Shown piece by piece: positions 1 through 10,779 of a DNA stretch of 64,000 bases. The translations under genes were made by a program, and so were the position numbers. The DNA lies in contig CAUJNA010001857.1 in NCBI GenBank assembly GCA_963377175.1, positions 86,795 to 150,794 of the forward strand, written 5' to 3'. Each line of letters opens with the position of its first letter. The first letter of the stretch is position 1. The notes beneath the pieces were generated by a model that had not been told where the DNA came from, did not search any database, and saw only the letters and a program-made list of their open reading frames with translations. The stretch is from Effrenium voratum (taxonomy: Eukaryota > Sar > Dinophyceae > Suessiales > Symbiodiniaceae).

Positions 1-359
1 GTCTGTGCCTGTGTTTTCCCAGTATGTGCGTATGTGCGCGTGTGTTTGTGTGTGTGTGCGTGGCATCTCCGGGCGAAGCTCTTACAAATCGATGGGCAAG
101 CAGCGAAAGGACCCGCGAGAGATTCGGACCCAAAGCTGATCAGCGGCCTTCGTTGAGACTGAGGTCTCGTCCGACCCCGTGACTCGGGGTAGGTTAAAGC
201 AAGCTGGTTGAACAGCAAGGTACCCCGAAAAGGTGGAAAATATCTTGGGGAAACTTCCCCTTGGGATGGGTAGCACTTCACCGAGGACCCGCAGGCTGGA
301 AATACAACAAGCTCAGGTGATATCCCCGTTAGCATAGGCGCTCTTTGCCAAACCGAACC

Positions 360-700
360 TTCGGTAACTGCTCGAACCTGACACCCAGAACCGGTCTCGT
401 GCCATCCCGAAATCTTGCCTGAACCTTGCACCTGGATCGCCCCAGAACGTTCGGACCCTTGCTGGAACACGCGCCTCAGGAACTTTCCTTGAAACTTACA
501 CCTGCAAACTGCGGAACCTTCCTTAAACCTTGCACCAGGCCTAGAGCGTGCACCCCAACCACAAGGCTGCGCGACCACCCACCTCCAGAACCTTGCTGAA
601 ACCTGACTAGCCTGCGCCACCCCAGAACCTCGTAAACCTTGTTGGCTGCACCTGACCACCCCACAACCTCCGGAAACTTTCTAACCAGACTCGCTGAGAC
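360..700. repeat. Degenerate tandem repeat rich in CAGAACCTTG-like words
   Basis: On the plus strand words such as CAGAACCTTGCTGAAACC, GGAACCTTCCTTAAACC and CAGAACCTCGTAAACC recur at irregular 30-60 bp spacing. No convincing exon was found between here and the left end, although the repeat-protein gene to the right may continue into it. Bases 1-60 are a GT-rich simple sequence. Confidence 0.5.
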
Positions 701-755
701 CCCTTAGCTTTCAGCTGTTGGGGAAAAAAGCACTCAAGCTGCGCCTCCATCATGC

Positions 756-3700
756 CGGCTGGATCTCCAGCACGCTCTTCGCTCGGTTGGGGAGGCCATA
801 GATGGTTCCATCCTCTAAGAAACATGCTCACGAGCTTCAGCCAATGTTTGAGCAACAGACTGATAAAACCAGTCAGGAAATAAGAGTTTCAACCCGGAAT
901 CTGACACCTTGCAATCTACCATTTGTCCTGTCTACCCTTCTTGGCCAGTGCAAACTTCATCCGGGATGAAAAAAGCGGGTCATGTGCGGCAAATGTCTGG
1001 ACTCATTGGTCAACGTCTAACGCATCCAACCTCAAGGCCTGAAGAAAATTTGTGCGCTCCCTGCCTCTGCCATGACTGCCCCTTGCCTCAGTGCGCAAAT
1101 GCCAGGAATCTGGCAGCGTCCTTTTTACGCCACTCTGTCGGTGCCAAAGATACACGCAGTACAACTGTTCATTGCTCCTCTTACATTTTTGTGTGTGAGT
1201 GCGCCTTTAGCTTGGATGGGTGTGGGCGTGAGCATGTGCAAGACTGCAAATTCATGAGGCGCAAGCGGCATCGAGATGGAGCCGAGCTGCCACTTGAAGT
1301 TCCCCAGCATCGGCCCAGCATCGCTTTCGACTACAGAGGCACCGGACGAATCGATACGAAGAACTCCGCTGGCGCGGTCTGGAATGGCCTCACTCGGGTG
1401 ACTTCTGGCGCCGCAAAAAACAGTCAGCGTGATTCCCTCGGCCCGTGGTGCCAATGCAAAAAAAGCACTTCCCGTCACGATTGGTTTCATTCCGAGCCAC
1501 ATAGATTGCCCCATCTTTGGCAAGCATCCCACCCTGCCACTTGGATTTGCCAGGCACCTGGAAATTCTCCTGGCAGCTCAAAGGCTCGGAAGGCCATCGG
1601 GGGTTTTAGCAGGGTCGCGTTCAAGCCAAGGTGCCATGAGCGAGACCTCGTTGGTCACCGTATCTATCTTCAGCACGGAATCCTTGACGTCTATGGCTGA
1701 GACACGCAAAGCGCAAAGCTTCAAAAGTTCAGAGACTCACATCATCCACTAAGCAACTTGCAGCATTTGATGGAAAGCCATACCTAAGCAGGAGCAGCGC
1801 TGGCCACATGTTGTGCAATGACAAGCAGCTTCCGTCATGGCATGTCTTCGAGTTCAGACGAAGACGGGTCAAAAACGTGTCACATATGCACGAAGCACCG
1901 CCCACTTGCTTTCCAGGCTACACAAAACGCGAGTCCGCAGCTCCGCCACCCCATTTGAATGGTTTTGGCGACAGCTCCCCCAGCAAAGTGGCACCTGACA
2001 CGCAATAGTTGACATTGGGAGGGAACCTGTCGCGAGCCTCCACCCGGCTGGATCTTCAATACCTCACGTGCTGTACAGCTTCACGCCATGCATCGCTTGC
2101 ATATGCTTGAATTTGGACACTCCAGCTTGCTCGTTCGTCATGTCTTCCTCAACTTGGTACCATGCCTGTTGGGCATGTGAAGGAATGCCATAGATCGCTC
2201 CATCCGGGCCAATCGTGCCACCTCAGAGACTCCAACGGTAACATCGTGCGCTTTAGCGCCTTTTGTAGTCTGGTTTTTGCAGGGAGGCCCACCTATGTTA
2301 AGACCGCGCCCATGTGTTGAGCTCCTGACCATGCCACTTCCAGCTGCCCTCTGGCAGCTCCCCGAACAATGAGACTTCGCCGGTGTCCGGAACAATCCTC
2401 AGCGTGAGACACGCAAACCCCGCGTTGGCAGGTGACAGCTGCCTCACATCGCCTGAAGACAAAACGATCTAAACCTGGCAGGCTTCTTCAAGATCTTGGC
2501 GGCATTGTAGGGGATGCCATAGATGGCACCGTCATTGCCCAGTAGGCCACCTTTGCAACACATGTGGACGGCTCCAAAAGGGGCAGCCCTCAACACAAGT
2601 TCAGTATGAGCAACACGTTGACATGTTGCTTCAATACATTTGTCGTAGAGGCAAGTCCTGCTTGCAACAGGTGCCTTCTTTGTCCCAAACAACATCGAGA
2701 AGAAAACGCGTGGTTGGCAAGAGGATGGTCACACAGTAATTCCGAATTACTGTGTGACCATCCTCTTGCCAACCACGCGTTTTCTTCGCGAGCCAGCGCC
2801 GAGTCGCCGTACCACTTGTTGCAACCCTCCGGAAGTGCTCCAAGGACGCTCACCTCTGCGAACTTCCAAGTTCCACATGGCTACGGGTCAAAATAGGGGG
2901 AATGGTGGTTGTCTTTTTGGTCTCCCATTCCCCGCACTACCAGGTATGTCCGTTACACACCCCATAGTACCCCCCCCTTTTCACTGTGTTTCACTTTCGT
3001 CTAACCTCCGTATTAGTTGGGTCAAAGAACTGTCTGAGCCATTTTGCAAAAAGTGTTTGGCCAGGCTGTTCCAAAAATACAAATTGGGTCAAAGAAGATC
3101 CGTCTAAGCAAAACTGGGGAAACAATTTGGGGAAAATTAGGAAAACGGCCCCCATCAAAGCTTTTCTGGGGAAAAATGCCCAAACAAAAAAAGCGCTCCC
3201 CTTGAGCGTGCATTGCCCCCCCCCAAAAACAAAGTTGGCAATACTAAATGTTGTATTCACGGCACTGAATTTGGCATTCTGAATCCAAGATCAAGCGTTG
3301 GCAATGCTGTTAGGTTGAGGGAATCTAAGACTAAGTAGTGGCAACTCTAAGAAAAAGCATTTCATAGACCATGATTACAACACTTTTTGGATGAGGGTGA
3401 CAAGCGAAAAGCCCACGTCGGGGCTAAGAACAAGGGGCAGGGCGACACCTTGCAAATCTGTCGATGGACTCTCACCTTTGCAACCGAGTCGGCAAACCAG
3501 ATATATCAAAACAAAAAGAAAGAGAAATCGAAATTCTACCATGGAGAATCACAAAGGAGAACTCATGGAGAACTCATCCCACCATGGAGAACACCATGGA
3601 GGACTCATCCCAAAAAAGGAACGCCGCCCCCGAAAACGGGCCGCGAGCTCTGCGACCGGGAGTGCCGGTCGGCCGCTTGTGGCTTGGCTCGGACAAATGG

Positions 3701-5230
3701 GCTCCGGAGTTCGGAGTTCTCGGACCGCGTTGGCCGTACAGAGCGAAGGGGTTTCGCGGGCCGTCAGCTTTCGACTTGAGATCAGAGCTTGTAGATCTGT
3801 TTAGTTCTCAAAACACGGAGTTTAGTTGCTGAGTGGAAGAACAAGCAACGAAAATACATACATCTTGTCCAAACCCATTTTGCAAAGTTGATACATTTCC
3901 CGGTTGATGTGAGTTCAGAATCTGGAGCTGCTTAGACCCATGTAACAGCTATGAATTGGGGAGGAAAGTCTTTGTCTCAGTTGTCAAACACACCCACATG
4001 GCCACGGCTCAAAGCCAATGGCTCCATTTTGAGCTTGGGGATTGGTGGATGTTCACTGGGCGTACCTGGCGACGATGACGCTGAACGACTGGGCCTCCCC
4101 GGTCTCGGGCACCACTTTCAGGACTCCTCCAGCCTGCAAAGTCTCGCCGGCCCCCTTGCCCCCGTTATGGCGGGAAGGCGACACACGTTATGGGTGTGTC
4201 TGAAAGGGTGGGAAGCCCTCAAAACAGGTGGTGTCCCATGCACTTCCTCTTAAAATCGGTGGATTTCTTTCTTGAAATCACCCCCCCACCCAGGGCACCG
4301 ACTCCAAAACAGGCCGCTTTTCGTATGCGGACGGCAGGCGTTGCAGGGGATGCCATACACAGCGCCATCCGGCCCCAGCACTCCGCCATGCCACTTCCAA
4401 CGATTCCAACGGCCGGGAGGGACCGGAAGATGCGAGACCTCACCTGGCGATGCCAAAGATAGCACATGATGTCAAAGAAGGGTGTTCTTTGATGGCACCT
4501 GTTTGTGTGTTCTTTGTTTTGTGTGTGTGTGTGTCTTTTTGGAGGGGGGGGGGGGTTGGGCTTCTAAAGGGAAACCAAAAGGAACCCACCCATTTCCCCC
4601 TATTTTGACAGACACGCACACAGTCACACCCACACGGCATGTTGGCCCAATCCTGTGCTGGGCTTTATCTTCAACACCGAGTCGGCATGGGCGGGGATGC
4701 CGTAGATACCTTGGCCAGCAGGATATCACAGCTTGCCCTGACCCCCAAGTTGCATTGCACACCAAGGGGCAGCCATCGCCAGCTAAGACTCCTCGGAGCC
4801 ATTTGAACTTCCCATCCAACCTGTAGAAAAGCGGCGTGCTTCATGGGATCACAGAACAAGCCCCACCTGGGGCCTATCAGTTGAACTTCCTTCGTCTTGG
4901 GATCAATGCCTTTGCAGAGATGCGCTGAAGACAAGCGCGAGGCGCGAGGCGCAGCCAATTTCCGAGTTGCGCAGCACCCGCTTTGCATGGCCAGGGATGC
5001 CATAGATGCTGCCATCATCTGGGTACGAGGACCGCAGGATTTTGTCTTTAGTTCCATTTACCAGGGTTCCATTTTGGGTACGCGCAGCTAATTATCTGCT
5101 CGAATGTCTCTATGCCAGCTGACCCAAAACACACCTCTGTCCCTTGCCCCAATCATGGCCGCCTGCTCGTGCTCCGCCCAGGTACTTGAACTGGCCCATG
5201 ATGGGACCCCCAAACGTTCGCACACCAGGC
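756..5230 (-). CDS. Multi-exon repeat protein with DGxIYGIP motifs (propeller-like)
   Basis: Fifteen small minus-strand exons join in consistent phase: 5230-5163, 5018-4971, 4909-4867, 4820-4774, 4709-4653, 4443-4340, 4133-4095, 2853-2808, 2550-2487, 2397-2330, 2221-2166, 2062-2027, 1557-1498, 1388-1283 and 826-756. The product is a chain of about 45-residue units of the form KWxGGxLxxDGxIYGIPxxAxxVLKIxPxTxEVxxxG; examples are KWHGGVLGPDGAVYGIPCNA and GLLGNDGAIYGIPYNA. I recognise this IYGIP repeat as common in protist proteins and expect a beta-propeller-like fold, but its function is unknown. Introns begin GC (for example 4970, 4773, 4339), GA (4652, 2486) or GT (4866, 2329); all end AG, and the next exon usually starts with G. 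The intron 4866-4821 is only 46 bp. The join 2062-2027 to 1557-1498 gives a short unit, so a microexon may be missing. Both ends are open and neither start nor stop codon was identified. Confidence 0.75.
2699..2787. repeat. Perfect 44-bp inverted repeat with 1-nt spacer
   Basis: Bases 2699-2742 are the exact reverse complement of 2744-2787, leaving one C at 2743. The palindrome lies inside the inferred intron 2807-2551, 20 bp from its 5' splice site on the minus strand. It could extrude as a cruciform, be a very recent inverted duplication, or be an assembly artefact. Confidence 0.95.
3986..4064. mobile_element. MITE fragment, family B, in an intron
   Basis: The segment starts CATGGCCACGGCTCAAA and ends with the family hallmark GGATGTTCACTGGGCGTAC. 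It lies 30 bp inside the inferred intron 4094-2854 of the IYGIP-repeat gene. Similar full copies are at 15364 and 45156. Confidence 0.55.
5027..5088 (-). mobile_element. MITE fragment, family A, at a 3' splice site
   Basis: On the minus strand this reads GTACCCAAAATGGAACCCTG and continues to AAAATCCTGCGGTCC, the interior of family A (full copies at 6953 and 35592). It fills the right part of the inferred 144-bp intron 5162-5019 and stops 8 bp before the AG acceptor, so the repeat makes up most of the intron 3' end. Confidence 0.6.
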
Positions 5231-6584
5231 CTCGGCCACTGGAAGACACGCCCCCCACCTCCAGCCAGACCCTTCCTAAGCACACCGATTCGTACGCTGA
5301 CAGCACTGCTCGAGCCCCCAGGCCTCAGATTTCTGTACACTTCGGGCCTTCGAATGTGGACCCATTCATCAACCCCTGTTTATCAGTAGGTGTTCCGAAT
5401 TCCCCTCGTTTATTAATAGAAGGTCTTGGACTATGGACCTCCAGAAACAGCTGGCCCGAGCCGCAAGAACGCCAAACCCGAGAGGGCGCTGAAGACCAAC
5501 AGCGCGGTTTGCCTCGCACCGCACAGCTTCCGGGATAGCAAGCTGCATGTGCTGCGTCCCCGATAAACAAAAAAAGACTATTAAAAAAAATGGACATGCC
5601 TGGCATGCGCATATCCTCCGGGTCTCATTCCAGCTTGCCAGGCGTCCGCACGCTGCGCTGTGGCGCTATCTTCCAAGCATGCTCGCGCAAGCACACCAAA
5701 TCAACCCGTCTTGAGCCACACAAGTGTGCCTCACTTATTTCGCGCAACATCACTGAGGATCAGCACATCTTCTGCTGCAATGGGGCCGCTTTTCCCGAAA
5801 TGCGTTTCTATCTAGCCACCGTGCTATCCTCAAGCGTCTCAGCGCTTCATCAAGCAGGCCCCACCTGAGCCGATTGACTGCTCCTGTCAAAAGAGCCAAC
5901 TTCCTGCATCCCAACAAGCCAACTCCAACTAATGATCAGTCAACTCAAGTCAAGAAACGTTGGGTCAGCCATCTAAAACCCCCTTGCCACATTGGTATTG
6001 ATGCACATCATACCTGTGCTGTCACGCCGCCTCCGACTTTGCTTCTTCAGCTGGCGGCTCCGTACATTTGGTCTCGGTCTCCTGCTGGCAAAGAATACAC
6101 GCAACGCTCCCAAACTAATGGGCAAACCACAAAAGACATGAGTCAGAATCAACACCTGTTATTACAGGGGGTCGATTCACTACCATGTTAACGCAACAAA
6201 GAGGAGTCGCACCGATTTCTAAAGCCTACCAATCTTGACCTATTCGTCGAGCTGCCTCCTTGTCCGCTGCAGGCGGTTCTGCAGACTTTGCCTTTCCGAA
6301 AAGCACGCCCAACTGAGCGCATGCACGAGGAGCTCTCAGGAGAGAATCATCTATGATGCTACCTTCTGGAAGTATCTGTGAAAAACGCGGAGGAAAAAAG
6401 GAAGAAGACAAGAGCAAAACCAATAAACACAAAAACAAAACGACGGTTCCAGTCACATCCGTCGTACCACATCCTCCGTAGAGGTTCAGTCCCTCTCTGG
6501 AGACCTCAGCCTTAAGCCACGGGCCTCCGGCGTTCCTTTGGCTGGCGGCGCGGATGTTGCCTGCGATCGAAAAGAAAAAAACAA
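5231..6584. other. No gene recognised
   Basis: Only short overlapping frames are seen, none with a family motif or a convincing exon chain. Upstream exons of the IYGIP-repeat gene would be expected in the left part but I could not identify them. Confidence 0.4.
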
Positions 6585-6585
6585 A

Positions 6586-6619
6586 ACAACCCCCCCCCCC
6601 CAAAAAAAAAAAAAAAAAA
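6586..6619. repeat. C-run joined to A-run
   Basis: About 14 C residues pass directly into 18 A residues. The same C(n)A(n) junction recurs near 3221, 31611, 52190, 52740 and 56243. On the minus strand these read T(n)G(n). Confidence 0.9.
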
Positions 6620-6952
6620 CGCAACTCATAAGTCACAGTTGGCCAGGTGGAGGTTCTGGAGTCATCCGGGTCCAGCAGTCCATGATTGGAGTTCGTCGAG
6701 CTTGTCCCTTGAGCCAAGACAACCATGGAGTCCTTCCCTTTGAAGACACGCCTAGCCAAGGGTTCCCTCCAAGAAAACAAAGATGGTGTGCGCTGACACA
6801 AAGCTGCCTCTGGCTTGGCTTCAGCTGGCTCCGCAGGCTTCTCCTCAGCCCCTGACTCTCCCAAGGCAAGAACTTGACAACAGGCATCGATCTATGCAAG
6901 GGAAAACCAAAGAAACACCTCCCTTTTCTTTAGGGGTCGTCTATAAACAGAG

Positions 6953-7063
6953 ATATGGCTGTGGCTCAAAAAACCGGTGCCCAAAATGGAACCCTGGCAA
7001 GTGGAAACATGGACCAAAACCTGCGGTTTGCCCCTCCTGTTTAATTTTGAGCCACACCCATAT
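6953..7063. mobile_element. MITE, family A, near-complete
   Basis: The ends are inverted repeats, ATATGGCTGTGGCTCAAAA on the left and TTTTGAGCCACACCCATAT on the right. The interior has CCCAAAATGGAACCCTGG and ACCAAAACCTGCGGT. No coding capacity. Confidence 0.8.
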
Positions 7064-7254
7064 CTGAATGAGCACAACGCCAGCAAAACCTCAGCTGCGC
7101 AAGTTGACATCTTTGCGCCAAGATGCGTCTTGCTTTGCCCCAGCCGGCAGCTCTGCAGATTTTGTCTCGGCGGTGAGCTGTTTCTCGGCAGCCTTAAACA
7201 GCAGACTGGTTCAGATCGAAGGACCAGCAGTTGTGATTGTTCCATGCATCGTTT

Positions 7255-7415
7255 GATGAGTGGGACCATACCTGCTGGTCGATCAGGTCGATTTCTGAAG
7301 TCCGTCCAAGTGTCTTTCTGACACATTTGGAACCGAAAAAATGGTACAACCAAAAGGGAACCCAAAGATGTTGTACAGCAATGCATCAAAAGGGAGTGGA
7401 CACTCTCGTAAGTCT
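7255..7415. repeat. Diverged copy of the 16.9-kb dispersed repeat
   Basis: GTGGGACCATACCTGCTGGTC at the left and TTGTACAGCAATGCATCAAA followed by GGGAGTGGAC at the right match, with changes, the block at 16889-17023. It is probably another copy of the same non-coding element. Confidence 0.5.
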
Positions 7416-7449
7416 GCCGTCGTACGCGCGGCCAAGGGACGAGCGGGCC

Positions 7450-8700
7450 ACAATGATCAAAATGAGACGGGTTTCGCGGGGTAGAATTCGTGTCAGGGCG
7501 TCGTGCGAGACGCAACCGTCGCAATTGGAGCCTGGTGACCCGCCATGAGTTCCGGTAAGTCAAACAAAGCCCACTTTGCGATCTCTGTGCTCCTGTGAGG
7601 AGATCCGCAGCCAGCTGCATCATGGGATCGCAGTCGGTCGGCTGTTGCAGTGCCTGGCAGGGTGGTCCACCCAATCGTTCTGCGGAATGTGTTGCAGGCC
7701 AGGCAGCCTGCGGCGGTTGTCACAGGTTTTCTGCGAGGGACCGAAGAGAGCCCAGCCGACTGTCGCGCGGCGGCAAAAATACCCCTGTAGGCCGGCGATT
7801 GAAAGATGGCCGCGGGGACGTGCCAGGAGTGGCACAGCATGGCGCGCGAGCTTACGCATGGCCTCGAAGGAATCCCATCATGGAGTCCCGATGCTCCACG
7901 AGGCGCTTCTGTTGGTGTTGCCAAGGCGCAAACTGCCGGGACCAACGTTGGATGCGACGTAGGGGGGGTTCTGGGCCAGTCTACGCCTGTCGTGAGAATA
8001 GGGGGGGGGAAGGAGCCGTCTGCGCGTGATACAAAGCGATCGCTTGCGGGGCAAACTTGAAACAGGATCCACACAAGTTCTGGGCAGGTTTGGCAAACCT
8101 TTTTCTGCCTACCGCCCGCGCACCCCTAGCCGCGCTGGAAGGCGACGCTGTCTTCGTCGGTGGCCGGGAGATTCGTTTGAGTCGGCGCTGACCCACAGGG
8201 TGTTGTGCAGGAGCGAGATCTGTGCCCGTGAGGGTCACGTTGGAGAGCGGGAACAGGGGGTGGCCCCGGAATGTTGTCGACCGTAGGAGTCAGCGAGCAG
8301 CATGGCGAGGGCCAAGCCGCAGGAGTGAGCAGGCGCAGTATTTGAGATCGGGCGACGCGCGTGCGCCGGTGATGTCCCTCTTCTGCGCCGGAAAATTGGA
8401 GCTGCCCAAAAAGGGGCCTAGCTGTCAGAGGCGCGGGAGCGCCAGGCGCGAGGGGCCCCGACTGGAAGGCGTATAGTGTCCTCCAGTTGAAGCGAAGCGG
8501 GCGCGCCAGCCAGGACTGGGGGCGCGATCTCAAGGTCCTTGACAAGGCAGGTTGAAAAGGGGGGAGCCTGAGTAGCGGACTCGCCAAAGCAACGGTCCAT
8601 CAAAGGAAAAACCCTTTGCGTTCAAAGATGCGCGCAGCACGGCAGGCACGCCTCTTGCTCGTCCGGCCCCGGACTTTCAGGACCTCCGAGTCAGCGCAGC
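7450..8700. other. G-rich, GC-high stretch without a recognised gene
   Basis: Composition shifts to G-rich on the plus strand. Several frames are open for 60-190 codons on both strands, but none shows a motif, and two minus frames read equally well through 7620-7860, as expected of high-GC DNA or a decayed ORF. No function is assigned. Confidence 0.4.
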
Positions 8701-8885
8701 TTGCATGAGCCGTGGACAAATCTGGCTCCTCGGGACGGCGATGCCACCCTCGGAAAGTCCGGGAGGAGCCCATGGGTCGGAAAGTCCGGGTCGAGCTCGG
8801 TCATCCTCCTCATGAGATCGAGGTGCACCAAGTCAGCGAAGGTCACAAAAAGGGGATGGTCGCGAAAGAGAATCCTTTTTGGTCA

Positions 8886-9030
8886 AAATGGCAAGCGGCA
8901 TTCGGTGCGATGCACACAGGTTGTTCGCTTGCAAGGCATGACTTGTTCGAGTTCCAACTCGACCTCATCCGAAGGTTCTTTCGCAGGATACCATTCCTCT
9001 TAACACAGGTGTTAACCGCAACACGCCAGC
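8886..9030 (+). mobile_element. SINE-like repeat, diverged copy
   Basis: It begins AATGGCAAGCGGCATTCGG, resembling the A-box-like start of the copy at 17117, and ends with CTCTTAACACAGGTGTTAACC, the shared palindromic tail. A region like GTTCCAACTCGACC stands where the B box lies in other copies. Confidence 0.45.
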
Positions 9031-9319
9031 TCAGGCTCTGTGCACATGTGTTGAAACACTCTTGCTGTGCTCGACAGGCGCTTGACACATCGTGACATAT
9101 TCCACGAACAGTCCATCTCGGTTGCTTTCTGCTCCCCTGCTAAAAGTTTAACTTTTAGTGGTTTAACGGAAAACCCATTAGTTGGCAAAAAGTTAAAGTC
9201 CTAACATCCGAGCAAAATGCACCAAAGCAAAGTTCGATCACTGCTGTCAGGCTACCTCTGACGCCGATTCTGGCCGCGCCGCTGGCTTGGCCTTGGCGAA
9301 TGAAGGAATTTGGAAGCAA

Positions 9320-9427
9320 CATGGCTGTGGGTCAAAACCCTGTTCCCCCTGGTGAACATCAAAATAGGTGGTAACATGGGTGGTCATCCGCCCCAAAATG
9401 GAGGCATAGGTTATGACCCATGGCCAC
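9320..9427. mobile_element. MITE, family B' copy
   Basis: ATGGCTGTGGGTCAAAACCC at the left pairs with TTATGACCCATGGCCAC at the right. The interior contains GGTGAACATCAAAATAGGTG and CCGCCCCAAAATGGAGGCAT. A second copy in opposite orientation lies 210 bp away. Confidence 0.75.
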
Positions 9428-9639
9428 ATCTTGACGGTCGAAACGTTCGACGTCTCAAACGACTGCTGCGAAACCGTGATGCCTGCGTCGCCTCCCTTTC
9501 ATCGCGCCTGCAATGCGCATTGCCACAGTCTCTTGCCATTTCAACGAGTTGTTGCTTTGACAGAAGCTAGAGGGCGCTTCTTCTCGAATTTCGCATGAGC
9601 CCCTCTTCGCAAGCACTTGCTTGCTCATGTGTTCTAGCA

Positions 9640-9744
9640 TTGGCCATGGGCCATAACCTATGCCTCCATTTTGGGGCGGATGAACACCTATGTACCACCT
9701 ATTTTGATGTTCACCAGGGGTACAGGGTTTTGACCCACAGCCCA
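9640..9744. mobile_element. MITE, family B', inverted relative to the previous copy
   Basis: It reads TGGCCATGGGCCATAACCTA to TTTTGACCCACAGCCCA, the reverse complement of the 9320 copy with changes. The two form a head-to-head pair that could fold into a hairpin across 9320-9744. Confidence 0.75.
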
Positions 9745-9964
9745 TTGGCTTCTCTGGCTGGCCTGTACCGCGGTGCAGTGATCGCTCGATCGCGGTACCT
9801 CTCCAGCAGGGAAAACATCCAACCTGTGACTGGGCGCGTGGGGTCACGAGTCTCGGTGGCGATAGCCATGTCTCTGAGAATTCGGACCCCGCCAGGGCTC
9901 GCCCTGCCTCATCTTCCACAAAAATGCGCCCCTCCCTCTCTGCAACACACACATATATACACAC

Positions 9965-10031
9965 ACACATGTCACATGTCACATGTCACATGTCACATGT
10001 CACATGTCATCACATGTCACATGTCACATGT
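9965..10031. repeat. Tandem (CACATGT)n array
   Basis: About nine copies of the 7-bp unit CACATGT, with one ATCACATGT variant. The unit overlaps itself as the palindrome ACATGT, so each strand can self-pair. It is preceded by a short CA/TA tract. Confidence 0.9.
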
Positions 10032-10779
10032 CGACTGCCACTGTAAAACTGTCCCACAGATCTGGCCAAGGCTTGTCAAACAGATCTGGCCAAGGCTCAC
10101 AGGATACTGAAAGCCCATGTAGGGGTAAGGGTAGCTGTAGTTTCGCGGGTATGACCTGAGCAGGGGTCGACGAACCTAAAGAGCCGTCCGCTTCTCAGGC
10201 TCCGCGCATCTGGCTGGCCACCTCAAATGACAGCCACTTGGGGCACAAAGCACCCGAAGTGACTCGCAGCTTTGCAACGAGGCATCTTGAATCTGGACCT
10301 CTCTTCTTTGTTATTCATAACACAAGTTCAAGCTACCACTCTGCAAAGATGTCCCATGGACCCCCTTGAAATCTTAATCGTTGTTTCTTTGTGAGTGCTG
10401 CGTAAGAAATCTACTCTGGACGCACGTCTCCCCTGCCATGCTTGCTGCACGCTTCGCTGCGCGCGGCGTCTCAACGGTTCAGCCCAGATGCCATGGAGCT
10501 GATGAACTGCTGCTGCCACGCCGCCGCCTGGAAATGGCGCATCTATCGCACGGGGGGAGTCCCCTCCTTTCACATGGCTTCAAAAGGAATCCAAAAGGAA
10601 ACCACTGGCAGAAACGAGAAACCAGTCCCTATTTCTCAGAGCAACACAAATGAATCAAACAGCCAGAATCACGGGCGTCTGAGTCACAGAAAGGCGGCCA
10701 AAGGGGCCTCGCGGCCCTCGTGATCACGTTCGCGGCCCTCGCGGCCGTCCCGAACCTCTGGCCGCGAAGGCCTGAGACG

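Noticed and set aside
9965..10031. CRISPR array
   Set aside because: The 7-bp units are contiguous without spacers; the sequence is eukaryotic.
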